Assembly (NCBI GenBank): GCA_905182355.1
Contig: CAJJBH010000001.1
Location: forward strand, 1 to 39,676
DNA length: 39,676 bases
Direction of reading: 5' to 3'
Source: an uncultured Paracoccaceae bacterium
GTDB taxonomy: Bacteria; Pseudomonadota; Alphaproteobacteria; Rhodobacterales; Rhodobacteraceae
A model generated the notes under the pieces. It saw only the letters and a program-made list of their open reading frames with translations. It searched no databases and was not told the origin of the DNA. A program made the position numbers and the translations under genes. This document shows, piece by piece, positions 25,077-33,498 of the stretch (position 1 is the stretch's first letter; each line of letters opens with the position of its first letter).

Positions 25077-26730
25077 CGGCTTGCGCCTCTGGGTAAAGCG
25101 CAACTTTGAACGGAGCGAGGCCGATACGGCGGTAGGTTTCAATGAATTCCTCGTCCTTGCCAGTGCGCAGCTCAAGGTAGGCATCAACCAGACGTTCAAT
25201 CGCAGGGACCAATTCGTCAGCTGCAAAACCGGGGCCGGCACGATCGCCAACTTTGGCGGTTTCGGTGTGATCGCCGCCAAGGGTCACTTGGTAGTTTTCG
25301 ACGCCAGCACGATCAAGGCCAAGGATGCCAATGTGGCCAACGTGATGGTGCCCACAGGCGTTGATGCAACCTGAGATTTTGATCTTGAGATTGCCGATTT
25401 CATGCTCAAGCTTCAGATCTTCAAAACGGGTCGCGATTTCTTGGGCAACTGGAATTGAACGGGCCGTCGCAAGAGCGCAATAATCCATACCGGGGCACGC
25501 AATGATGTCGCTGATCAAGCCGATGTTGGCTGTTGCAAGGTCTTGAGTTTTAAGGGCCGCGTGGATCGCGGGCAGGTCCGATTTATGAACATGCGGCAAG
25601 ATAACGTTTTGCTCGTGGCTGATGCGTAACTCGTTATGGCCATATTGTTCGGCCAAGTCCGCCATGAGGCGCATTTGATCTGATGTTGCATCACCCGGTG
25701 TTTGCCCATGTTTCTTGATCGAAATGGATACGATGGAATACCCATCCGCTTTGTGTGCAGCGAGGTTAGTGTCGCACCATGCACGGAACACTGGGTCGTT
25801 GTGGTAGGCGTCTTTGAAGCCCGCATCCGATTTCGCAGTGAATTCTGGCGCTGCAAATTGCTTTTCGTATTCTGCCAGACGTTGTTGGTCGATACCTGAG
25901 AATGTGCCTTTAACAATGGAAAACCGTTCATCTACCAAACGGCGGATTTCCTCAATACCATGCTCGTGCACAGTGATTTTGATGCGGGCCTTATATTTGT
26001 TATCGCGACGACCAATCTGGTTCCAGACGGACACGATGCTTTCCAAATAGGGCAGCAGGTCTTCTTGGGGCAGGAAGTTGGTGATGACTTTGCCAATCAT
26101 GGGCGTGCGACCAAGGCCGCCACCAACGATTACCTCAAAACCAGCGACGCCGTCTTTTTTCACCATACGCAACCCGATGTCGTGCGCACGGGTCACGGCG
26201 CGGTCATTTGTGGAACCAGTGACAGCAACCTTGAATTTACGTGGCATGAATTGGAATTCTGGGTGATCGGTTGACCATTGGCGGATCAATTCGGCCACAG
26301 GTCGCGGGTCAGCAATTTCGTCCGCAGCGGCACCGGCAAAGTGGTCCGCCGTTACGTTGCGGATTGTGTTGCCAGAGGTTTGAATGGCGTGCATTTCAAC
26401 TTCGGCCAAAGCGTCCAAGATGTCAGGAACATCCTTTAGTTCAGGCCAGTTGAACTGGATGTTCTGGCGCGTGGTGAAGTGACCATAGCCCTTATCCCAC
26501 TTGTCCGCGATAAAGGCGAGCTGACGCATTTGGCCACCGTTTAGGGTGCCATAGGGGATCGCGACGCGCAGCATGTAGGCGTGCAATTGCAGGTACAATC
26601 CGTTCATCAGGCGCAATGGTTTGAATTCATCCTCGGTCAGGGAGCCGTCGATGCGACGCTCCACTTGGCCACGAAACTGGGCGTTGCGGGTTTGGATGAA
26701 GGATTTGTCGAATTCATTGTAGGTATACAT
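25066..26730 (-). CDS. cysI: Sulfite reductase, ferredoxin-type hemoprotein (nitrite/sulfite reductase family)
   Basis: 554 residues from the ATG at 26730, preceded by AGAGGTCG; the in-frame start at 26775 gives a non-homologous extension. Family motifs include RNAQFRGQVERR, GHFTTRQNIQFNWPELKD and TSGNTIRNVTADHFAG. The siroheme-[4Fe-4S] cysteines appear as IIACPGMDYCALATARS and ISGCINACGHHHVGHIG. The enzyme takes six electrons to reduce sulfite to sulfide for cysteine synthesis. No CysJ flavoprotein is present, so ferredoxin charged by the nearby Fpr is the likely donor. Upstream DUF2849 lies one base away; downstream cysH overlaps. Confidence 0.93.
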   Translation of the reverse strand: MYTYNEFDKSFIQTRNAQFRGQVERRIDGSLTEDEFKPLRLMNGLYLQLHAYMLRVAIPYGTLNGGQMRQLAFIADKWDKGYGHFTTRQNIQFNWPELKDVPDILDALAEVEMHAIQTSGNTIRNVTADHFAGAAADEIADPRPVAELIRQWSTDHPEFQFMPRKFKVAVTGSTNDRAVTRAHDIGLRMVKKDGVAGFEVIVGGGLGRTPMIGKVITNFLPQEDLLPYLESIVSVWNQIGRRDNKYKARIKITVHEHGIEEIRRLVDERFSIVKGTFSGIDQQRLAEYEKQFAAPEFTAKSDAGFKDAYHNDPVFRAWCDTNLAAHKADGYSIVSISIKKHGQTPGDATSDQMRLMADLAEQYGHNELRISHEQNVILPHVHKSDLPAIHAALKTQDLATANIGLISDIIACPGMDYCALATARSIPVAQEIATRFEDLKLEHEIGNLKIKISGCINACGHHHVGHIGILGLDRAGVENYQVTLGGDHTETAKVGDRAGPGFAADELVPAIERLVDAYLELRTGKDEEFIETYRRIGLAPFKVALYPEAQADAA

Positions 26731-26731
26731 T

Positions 26732-27043
26732 TTATACGACCTCTTGTTTGTGTTCGGACTGTTTGCCATGTGCATAGTTGGATGGGCCTGTGGCCCGAAA
26801 TTCTTCGCGGAAATGCGTGGTTGTTAGGGCAGACCCGTAGACGGTTACGTCCATCAGATAAACGCCAACCACTTCGCTGATTTGCTGACTGCCCTCGATA
26901 AGGCGCAGATCAGCGTGGGCCTCATCCCGAAGGATTTCGGCGTCAGCCAAATCGCGGCACCAGCCGGATATTGTTTGATAGATCACGTCGCCTTTGAGCA
27001 AATCATTGGCGGTGACAACTTTGGGGGTGAATGGCTTGGACAT
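26732..27043 (-). CDS. DUF2849 protein, sulfur-assimilation operon
   Basis: 103 residues. It contains TPKVVTANDLLKGDVIYQTI, SGWCRDLADAEILRDEAHAD and VVGVYLMDVTVYGSALTTTH, the DUF2849 pattern that recurs between cysG and cysI in Rhodobacterales and Rhizobiales. It has no membrane segment or signal peptide. The ATG overlaps the cysG stop by one base (TAATG), and its stop is one base before the sulfite reductase start, so it is fully embedded in the operon. Function unknown; it could be a small subunit or chaperone of the ferredoxin-type sulfite reductase. Confidence 0.85.
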   Translation of the reverse strand: MSKPFTPKVVTANDLLKGDVIYQTISGWCRDLADAEILRDEAHADLRLIEGSQQISEVVGVYLMDVTVYGSALTTTHFREEFRATGPSNYAHGKQSEHKQEVV

Positions 27044-28437
27044 TATGCAAATTCCCGTGTGATGACGGTTGAAGCGATTTCAGCGGCAGCGCGGGGCGCA
27101 AGGCCGTAAAATGTGAGGGCAGGGCCGGTCATGTTGGCGTCAGCCAGATCGGCCGGTAGATGGGCCAGCGTTGTTGATAGAACACGTTGATTGGGGCGTG
27201 ATGCGTTTTCGATCACCGTGATTGGTGTGTTTTGATCTGCACCGTGCATGATCAGACGGCCCTGAACGAAACGGGCGGATTTCTTGCCCATGTAGATCGC
27301 GGCAACTTCGTTTGGACGGGCAAGCGCGGCCCAATCGTGATCGGCAAAACCTTTCATGTTGTGACCTGTCAGGAATTTGACAGAGGCGTTGCGCTGCCGT
27401 TTCGTCATGCTTTGGCCTATGGACGCGACTGCAGCGGAAGCCGCGGTGATACCGGGCACAATGTGCCACCCGATGCCAGCCGCGGTCACTGCGTCTAATT
27501 CTTCGTCGAGCCGTCCGAAGATCGTGGCATCGCCTGATTTAAGGCGCACCACTTGGGCACCCTTAAGGCCATGTTCGACCAAAAGATCGTTGATGGTTTC
27601 TTGTGGTGTAGACGGGCCAAAGCCTTCTTTGCCGACGTCCAGCATGATCGCTTCGCGGCGTGCGAGTTCTAGGATTTCAGGGCTGATCAGGCGGTCATAG
27701 ATTACAACGTCTGCCTCGTCCAAGGCCTTGCGGGCTTTGAGCGTCAATAACTCGGGATCACCAGGGCCAGCGCCGACAAAGGCGATGTGACCTTCACGGG
27801 CTTTGCGGGTCATGTGATCGTGTAGCAGATCATCAAGGGCTGGGTGAACGGCGTCGATCCCGTCGGCAATCGCCTTTGGACCCGCGTTGAAATAGTAATC
27901 ACGCCAGAAATCACGGCGGGCACGGCCAAAATCCAACTTGTAAGACATCTTTCGGAAGCTTTTGCCGATACGGGCAAGAGTGCCCAGTGTGCTTGGCAGC
28001 TTTTCCTCAAGGTCTGCTTTGATTGCACGGGCCAGAACAGGTGCCGCGCCTTCTGTTCCGATGGCAATCACGACCGGATCACGGTCCACAATGGCGGGTG
28101 TGATGAATTGGCTGTCTGCCAGATTATCGACAACATTGACCAAGGCACCATCGGCATTTGCGATTGCGGCTGTGCGTTTGTCCTCAACCGGGTCTTCGTC
28201 GGCTGCATAGAAGATAACGGCGCACATCGTATCGCCCGGTTCCATCGCGCGTTCAATCAACGTCAGTTTTTTGGCAGAGGCCCAGTTTTTGATTTCTGGG
28301 GCTGCGTCAAGAGAAAACACAGTGAGGTTTGCTGTCGTCTTTAGCAACAAACGCAATTTGGCTAAGGCAGCATCACCACCACCGGACAAGACTATACGAC
28401 GCCCTGCGGTTGCGAGAAAGATTGGGAAATGATCCAC
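27043..28437 (-). CDS. cysG: Siroheme synthase CysG
   Basis: 464 residues, the full multifunctional length. The N-terminal part (GRRIVLSGGGDAALAKLRLL, then GALVNVVDNLADSQFITPAI) is the precorrin-2 dehydrogenase/ferrochelatase, and the C-terminal part from IAFVGAGPGDPELLTLKARK is the uroporphyrinogen-III methyltransferase with PGITAASAAVASIGQ and VRLKSGDATIFGR. It builds siroheme for the sulfite reductase encoded in the same operon. The start is GTG at 28437 with AAGGAG nine bases upstream. It is the first gene of the cluster, and the divergent Lrp-type gene shares its promoter region. Confidence 0.95.
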   Translation of the reverse strand: MDHFPIFLATAGRRIVLSGGGDAALAKLRLLLKTTANLTVFSLDAAPEIKNWASAKKLTLIERAMEPGDTMCAVIFYAADEDPVEDKRTAAIANADGALVNVVDNLADSQFITPAIVDRDPVVIAIGTEGAAPVLARAIKADLEEKLPSTLGTLARIGKSFRKMSYKLDFGRARRDFWRDYYFNAGPKAIADGIDAVHPALDDLLHDHMTRKAREGHIAFVGAGPGDPELLTLKARKALDEADVVIYDRLISPEILELARREAIMLDVGKEGFGPSTPQETINDLLVEHGLKGAQVVRLKSGDATIFGRLDEELDAVTAAGIGWHIVPGITAASAAVASIGQSMTKRQRNASVKFLTGHNMKGFADHDWAALARPNEVAAIYMGKKSARFVQGRLIMHGADQNTPITVIENASRPNQRVLSTTLAHLPADLADANMTGPALTFYGLAPRAAAEIASTVITREFA

Positions 28438-28475
28438 GGTGAAACTCCTTAATGCCTTTTCTTGACCTCAATATA

Positions 28476-28532
28476 GGAAATTTTCCCGTTAAAGCGCCAC
28501 CCATTGACTTAGGTAAGGACGTTTGTTCTAAA
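28476..28532. promoter_or_regulatory. Divergent control region between cysG and the Lrp-type gene
   Basis: TTGACT (28504-28509) and TCTAAA (28527-28532) are 17 bases apart and would serve the plus-strand regulator gene. GGAAATTTTCC (28476-28486) is a near-perfect palindrome between this and cysG, a plausible Lrp-type site. The match to sigma-70 consensus is moderate. Confidence 0.45.
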
Positions 28533-28579
28533 TGGGATCTCAGGTGGAACGCCTGTACGCATTTAGAGGAAGCAGGCGA

Positions 28580-29041
28580 ATGAATGTCCGAATTGATGAC
28601 GTAGACCGGAAAATCATGGCAGAGATGCAGCGTGATGCCAGCCAGTCTTTGGACGAAATTGCGAAAGCTGTGGGCAGTTCTAAGACCCCTGTGTGGAATC
28701 GCATCCGCAAATTGCGCGAGGCCAAAGTGATTGGTCAGCAGACCGTCCATCTGGATGCAGAAGCACTGGGGTTCGAGGCATGTTTCTTTGTGTTGATCCG
28801 CACGTCTGAGCACGAGGCGGAGTGGCAGGCCAAGTTTTTGAAAGCGCTAAACGATCGGCCAGAGGTGCAAGAGGCGCATCGATTGGCTGGCGATATTGAT
28901 TATATTCTAAAGGTGCGGGTTAAGAATGCGCGGGCTTACGATGAGTTCTATCAAGCGCTTATCAGTGAAGTGCGCGTCTTTAATGTCACCGCATTGTTGT
29001 CGATGGAGGAAATTAAATCGACAACAATGCTGCCGCTTTAA
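28580..29041 (+). CDS. Lrp/AsnC family transcriptional regulator
   Basis: 153 residues from the ATG at 28580 behind AGGAAGCAGGCG; the earlier in-frame ATG at 28532 lacks a site. Residues about 5-55 form the AsnC-type helix-turn-helix (DDVDRKIMAEMQRDASQSLD, then EIAKAVGSSKTPVWNRIRKL). The RAM effector domain follows, with HRLAGDIDYILKVRVKNARA and the end LSMEEIKSTTMLPL. Divergence from the sulfate-reduction operon suggests it controls cysG and the genes behind it, perhaps sensing an amino acid such as cysteine. Its last bases overlap the convergent P450 gene: the TAA of this gene and the TAA of P450 share 4 bases. Confidence 0.88.
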   Translation: MNVRIDDVDRKIMAEMQRDASQSLDEIAKAVGSSKTPVWNRIRKLREAKVIGQQTVHLDAEALGFEACFFVLIRTSEHEAEWQAKFLKALNDRPEVQEAHRLAGDIDYILKVRVKNARAYDEFYQALISEVRVFNVTALLSMEEIKSTTMLPL

Positions 29042-30219
29042 CGGCTGACGACCAAACGTTCGAGTTTGTGAAAGTGATAGCTGTCTGCGTAAACGGGTGC
29101 ATTAGCTTGCTTTAGGTTGGGGCAGGCCTCGAATAACATTTTAAGACCAATTTGTAGCTCTAACCGCGCGAGGGGTGCGCCAACGCAGAAGTGTAAGCCC
29201 CCACCAAACGCAACGTGCGATTTGCTGTTTTTACTTGGTGAGAAACTGTCGGGGTGTTCCCAAACTTTTTCGCACCGTCCGGCCGACCCCAGAACCAACG
29301 CGACTTGTTCGCCTTTCTTCAGCGACATGCCACCAACCTCGATATCCTCGTAAGCGTAACGGGTGAACATATGTAGCGGTGGGTCGTAGCGTAGTAATTC
29401 TTCTGTGGTGTCCGCAATAGCCTTAGGTTCAAGCGCACTGCGTGGCGTGTCGTTTTCCAGCAGCGTTTTTACGGCATTGCCCATGCTGTGCACTGTGGCC
29501 TCGTGCCCGGCGTTCAAAAGCAAAACACAGGTGCCGATCAACTCATCTGTGCTCAGCTTCACGCCGTCTTCTTCAGCTGCAATCAGATTGGTGATCAAAT
29601 CGTCACGCGGATCGTCGCGCCGCGTTTCGATGTATTCGGTTAAAAAGGCCGAAAACTCGGCAGCTGCGGTGTTGGCCGCGTCCTCGATCGCCCGACTGCG
29701 ATTGGCCTGATACATCGCCACCATCGCATTTGACCAGCGCAGCAGGTCATCTCCGTGTTCTTCAGGGACGCCCAACAAACGGGCAATCACCCGCACGGGC
29801 AGTTGGGTGCAATAGGCGGAGATAAGGTCGAAATCCGTTTTCGGAAACGCCGCAATAAGGTCTGCGCATATTTCCAAGATGTCGTCATTTAGATTGGCAA
29901 TGCGCCGTGATGTGAAGGCCCGCAAGACCAGCCCACGTAGGCGACGATGTGTGTCGCCTTCTTTTTCCAACATGGAATGTTGTTCAATGGCATCAAATGC
30001 TTTCAAATGATCGGGTACGGGTTGGCGCAAATCGGCTGGAACCTCGCGCCCCAATCGTTTGTCGCGCAACAGGGCGTGGACCGTGGCGTGATCAAAAGCG
30101 GCCAACATGCCGTAATCCTCCCAATAGGCGACTGGCGTGTTGCGGCGGGCCTTAGTGTAAAAAGCATAAGGGTCTTGGACAAAGACAGGATCAGTCGGGG
30201 ATTGGGAAAGTTTTATCAT
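29038..30219 (-). CDS. Cytochrome P450
   Basis: 393 residues from the ATG at 30219, or 405 from a TTG at 30255; neither has a good ribosome-binding site. The I-helix motif LLNAGHEATVHSMGN, the ExxR motif TEELLRYDPPLHMFTRYA and the heme loop HVAFGGGLHFCVGAPLARLE with the axial cysteine are all present, so the enzyme should be active. It is a soluble bacterial class I P450 needing ferredoxin and reductase. No redox partner is directly adjacent, though fpr lies 5 kb away. Substrate unknown. It is divergent from dctB and overlaps the lrp-type gene tail to tail. Confidence 0.9.
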   Translation of the reverse strand: MIKLSQSPTDPVFVQDPYAFYTKARRNTPVAYWEDYGMLAAFDHATVHALLRDKRLGREVPADLRQPVPDHLKAFDAIEQHSMLEKEGDTHRRLRGLVLRAFTSRRIANLNDDILEICADLIAAFPKTDFDLISAYCTQLPVRVIARLLGVPEEHGDDLLRWSNAMVAMYQANRSRAIEDAANTAAAEFSAFLTEYIETRRDDPRDDLITNLIAAEEDGVKLSTDELIGTCVLLLNAGHEATVHSMGNAVKTLLENDTPRSALEPKAIADTTEELLRYDPPLHMFTRYAYEDIEVGGMSLKKGEQVALVLGSAGRCEKVWEHPDSFSPSKNSKSHVAFGGGLHFCVGAPLARLELQIGLKMLFEACPNLKQANAPVYADSYHFHKLERLVVSR

Positions 30220-30279
30220 AAACGTACAAAAACGCGGTGACGCTGGTGTTTGCAAGGGGTGCTTTGTTAAGAAGTGCCA

Positions 30280-32028
30280 ATGGGACGTGGATTATTATAT
30301 CGTTTGGCGCTGATAGTGGCGTTTTTGCTGCTGGTGATTGCCGTGGCTGGGGGCGTTTGGCGCTATGGCTATGTGCAGGCACTGAGCCAGCTGTCGCGTC
30401 AAGGTGAGGCGGATTTGGCATTGGCCAGTGATCGTTTGACGGGCCAATTGCAGCGTTACCGTGAATTGACTGTCCTTACCGCTGATCGGCCCGCATTGGT
30501 GGCTGGGATTATATCTGGCACAGATGGAACAACCCGTGCGTTATTGCTGAAGATCGCGGATAAAACGGCGGCGCTTGATATCATGTTGGTGGATGGGCGG
30601 GGGCGTGTTTTGTCATCGGCACGTGGTCCACTTGGTGTGGACTTGGGCCACACCGCTTATGTCAAACGGGCCATGCAGGGTGCGTTGGGCAGCACGCATG
30701 GGGTGCGGGGTGCGTTCAACGAACGTGTATTTTATTATGCGGCACCCGTTTTCGGGGACACATCACGGGTGTTGGGGGTTGTTGTTGTTGTTGTTAATAT
30801 TGCGGCTATTGAATGGGATTGGGTTGGCGGAAATCCTGCTGTCTTCTTTACGGATGACGCAGGTGACGTGTTTATTTCCAACCGATCTGAATTGGTGTTT
30901 TGGCGAAAAACTGACGCGCAGGCAGGGTTGGTCCCGCCACATGGAATTGCACCGCCTTTTGACAGTTACCAGCTAGGGCAACACGAAGTTTGGAAACTTG
31001 GCTGGGGGCCATACTTGCCGCAAACCGCGCTGCATTTGACCCGTGCATTGCCTGTTGTTGGTTTGATCGGTGAGGGGTTAATGGATGTGCGGCCTGCGCA
31101 ACGTCTGGCGTTGCTACAGGCGGCAGTGGTGGCTGCGTTATTTTTAGCGTTTGGTGCAATGTTGTTTGTTGCAACCGAACGGCGGCGCACTTTGGCACAG
31201 GCAAATGCGATGCTTGAGGCACGTGTGACGGAACGGACTGCGGCGCTTGAGCAATCAAACGTCCAACTGCTACGCGAGGCGTCGGAACGCGAGGAGGCGC
31301 AAACAGCGCTGGCACAGGCCCAAGCCGATTTGGTGCAAGCCAGTAAGTTAAGCGCTTTAGGTCAGATGAGTGCAGGTATTAGCCACGAGTTAAACCAACC
31401 TCTTATGGCGATCCGATCATTTGCTGAAAACGGCCTGCAGTTTATGGAACGAGACAAGCCAGAAAAAGCGACTGAAAACTTGGTGCGTATTTCCGATTTG
31501 GCGCGACGTATGGGGCGGATTATTAAAAACCTACGGGCGTTCGCGCGACAAGAAACTGAAAGCTTGGTGAAGATCGACGTGGTCACGGTTTTGGACGTTG
31601 CGCTTGAGATGACACAATCTCGTTTGCATCAAGATGGCATTGTCCTTCGTTTTGATCGACCTGATCGTCCTATTTGGGTGCATGGTGGCGAAGTCCGGCT
31701 GGGGCAAGTGTTTGTAAATCTTATAACAAACGCCGCTGATGCGATGAGCGTGGTTTCGCAAAAAACGTTGTCAATTCGTATAGACCACGGCGATACAGTT
31801 TGTCTGCGGTTTTGCGACACGGGCCCAGGTATTGATGTTCCCGATAAGATATTCGATCCGTTTTATTCCACAAAAGAGGTCGGGGCCTCCGAGGGAATGG
31901 GATTGGGGCTTTCGATTTCATACGGCATCGTACAGGGCTTTGGGGGCGAAATTCGCGGGCGCAACGGGTCCAAGGGGGCCGTGTTTACAGTGCAATTGAA
32001 TTACTGGCGCAAGGAACAACCCGCATGA
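30280..32028 (+). CDS. dctB: C4-dicarboxylate sensor histidine kinase DctB
   Basis: 582 residues from ATG 30280 (a GTG at 30274 is in frame, with AAGAAG upstream of both). A transmembrane helix at about 8-28 and a second at about 278-300 enclose a PDC-type periplasmic domain, the dicarboxylate-binding module. A coiled segment (ARVTERTAALEQSNVQLLRE) leads to the HisKA box ALGQMSAGISHELNQPLMAI with the phosphorylated histidine at about residue 369-371. The ATPase domain has NLITNAADAMS and GMGLGLSISYGIVQGFGGEI. It probably senses external C4-dicarboxylates and phosphorylates the DctD encoded by the overlapping next gene (ATGA). Confidence 0.92.
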   Translation: MGRGLLYRLALIVAFLLLVIAVAGGVWRYGYVQALSQLSRQGEADLALASDRLTGQLQRYRELTVLTADRPALVAGIISGTDGTTRALLLKIADKTAALDIMLVDGRGRVLSSARGPLGVDLGHTAYVKRAMQGALGSTHGVRGAFNERVFYYAAPVFGDTSRVLGVVVVVVNIAAIEWDWVGGNPAVFFTDDAGDVFISNRSELVFWRKTDAQAGLVPPHGIAPPFDSYQLGQHEVWKLGWGPYLPQTALHLTRALPVVGLIGEGLMDVRPAQRLALLQAAVVAALFLAFGAMLFVATERRRTLAQANAMLEARVTERTAALEQSNVQLLREASEREEAQTALAQAQADLVQASKLSALGQMSAGISHELNQPLMAIRSFAENGLQFMERDKPEKATENLVRISDLARRMGRIIKNLRAFARQETESLVKIDVVTVLDVALEMTQSRLHQDGIVLRFDRPDRPIWVHGGEVRLGQVFVNLITNAADAMSVVSQKTLSIRIDHGDTVCLRFCDTGPGIDVPDKIFDPFYSTKEVGASEGMGLGLSISYGIVQGFGGEIRGRNGSKGAVFTVQLNYWRKEQPA

Positions 32029-33254
32029 TCACACAGGTATTGTTGGTGGATGACGACGCTGCTGTGCGTGACGCCGTTGCACAAACACTGGAATTGGCTG
32101 ATCTGGAGCCCATTATAGCGGCTTCCTTTGTTGCTGCCAAGGATTTGATTACGTCGGGTTTTAGGGGGGTCATTTTGTCTGACATTCGTATGCCGGGGCG
32201 GGACGGATTTCACTTGTTGGAGTATGCAAAGGCCCAAGATCCCGATTTGCCTGTAATTTTACTCACCGGGGAAGGGGATGTTCCAATGGCAGTGAAAGCG
32301 ATGGACCAAGGTGCGTTCGGGTTTTTGGAAAAACCGTGTTCACCCAACGACTTGTTGTCGGTCCTTGAACGCGCCCTACACACACGGTCCCTTGTTTTGG
32401 AAAACCGTCGCTTGCGAATTCTGGTCGAAACAGGGGACCCAGCGGCACGTTTGTTGTTTGGTGACTCTGATCTGGCGCAGGCGATGCGCACGCGCGTGCG
32501 TCGCGTTGCCCAGCTTGAAACCGACGTGCTGATAACGGGTGCGCTTGGCACAGGTATTTCAAAAGTGGCAGAAGTTATCCATCTTAGTTCCCTTCGATCC
32601 AAAGCGCCCTTTGTAAAGCGTGCCGGCTCTGGCATGTCCCCAGAACAGTTGGGTGATGCGATGGACGTCGCCCAAAATGGCAGTCTTTTCATCGACGAAA
32701 TTTCCCAATTGCCTGCCGAAACTCAATTGGCAATTTTTGAACTTCTTGAGGGGAATTCTGGTGTCCGTTTCATGGCTGGGAGCACGCGAAACCTAGATCA
32801 AGCGGTTGAAGATGGCATTTTAAACAGCGACCTGTTTTACCGCATTGATGTGACCCGACTGCGTATCCCTTCATTGGCTGAGCGACCAGAAGATATTCCG
32901 GTCCTATTTCGCCACTATGTGGCGCAAGCAAGCGAGCAGGCCGGAATAACACCACCTGAGGTCAGCCCAGAATTCCTAGCCAGCTTGATGACACAAGATT
33001 GGCCCGGCAACGCAAGATCCCTGATGAGTGCGGCAATGCGGTTCGTGTTGGGGATGCCAGAAGACATTTCCGAGGCAGCAGAACTGGGATTAAGTGAACA
33101 AATGGCGCGGGTTGAACGGTCGTTGCTTGCTGCAGCCCTTGGGCGTCATAATGGGCGTGCTGTTGAAGCGGCAGAGGCGCTAAAGTTACCGCGAAAGACG
33201 TTTTACGACAAATTGGCGCGCTACGGGATTCGTGCAGAAGATTATCGGCGGTAA
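32025..33254 (+). CDS. dctD: DctD-like response regulator with degenerate AAA+ domain
   Basis: 409 residues. The receiver has DDD at 9-11, phosphoryl acceptor Asp53 (ILSDIRMPGRDGFHLLEYAK), Thr81 and Lys103. The central AAA+ module is damaged relative to NtrC-class activators: the Walker A position reads GALGTGIS (172-179) where GESGTGKE is normal, so the ATP-binding lysine is replaced. The segment before Walker B lacks GAFTGA and is about 20 residues short (GSGMSPEQLGDAMDVAQNGS before LFIDEI). The sensor/arginine-finger region DLFYRIDVTRLRIPSLAERP is kept, as is the Fis-type HTH NGRAVEAAEALKLPRKTFYD. It should bind DNA but not open sigma-54 promoters. Pairs with DctB. Confidence 0.9.
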   Translation: MITQVLLVDDDAAVRDAVAQTLELADLEPIIAASFVAAKDLITSGFRGVILSDIRMPGRDGFHLLEYAKAQDPDLPVILLTGEGDVPMAVKAMDQGAFGFLEKPCSPNDLLSVLERALHTRSLVLENRRLRILVETGDPAARLLFGDSDLAQAMRTRVRRVAQLETDVLITGALGTGISKVAEVIHLSSLRSKAPFVKRAGSGMSPEQLGDAMDVAQNGSLFIDEISQLPAETQLAIFELLEGNSGVRFMAGSTRNLDQAVEDGILNSDLFYRIDVTRLRIPSLAERPEDIPVLFRHYVAQASEQAGITPPEVSPEFLASLMTQDWPGNARSLMSAAMRFVLGMPEDISEAAELGLSEQMARVERSLLAAALGRHNGRAVEAAEALKLPRKTFYDKLARYGIRAEDYRR

Positions 33255-33498
33255 TGCGTTCGAATTTCCGCTCTGTCTTTGTCGTGGTTGTGCGGATATC
33301 CGCACAAATTTGAACCAGAAAATATGTAGTTTAGGAACGACGGATTGATAACCTTTTGTTCTTGTTTGTTTTAATTTCAGATTAGACAAAAGATAAACAA
33401 ATTGTTGCTGATGGGTGAAGTGTGGGGTCAAATACCTCCGACGCGGCAGCTTATGTCGCTGCGCGATAGACAATACTATTCTCTGGGAGGAGACACAT
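33255..33498 (+). promoter_or_regulatory. dctP leader and control region with 20-bp palindrome
   Basis: TTGTGCGGATATCCGCACAA at 33288-33307 is a perfect palindrome starting 33 bases after the dctD stop and about 190 bases before dctP. The TGTGCGGA/TCCGCACA half-sites resemble the dyads recognised by DctD in rhizobia. By eye I see no -24/-12 (GG...GC) sigma-54 promoter downstream. A second, imperfect stem (GGCAGC/GCTGC) is at about 33445-33462. Confidence 0.65.

Noticed and set aside
33308-33498. Sigma-54 (-24/-12) promoter upstream of dctP
   Set aside because: No GG-N10-GC pair with the surrounding consensus found by eye in this interval.
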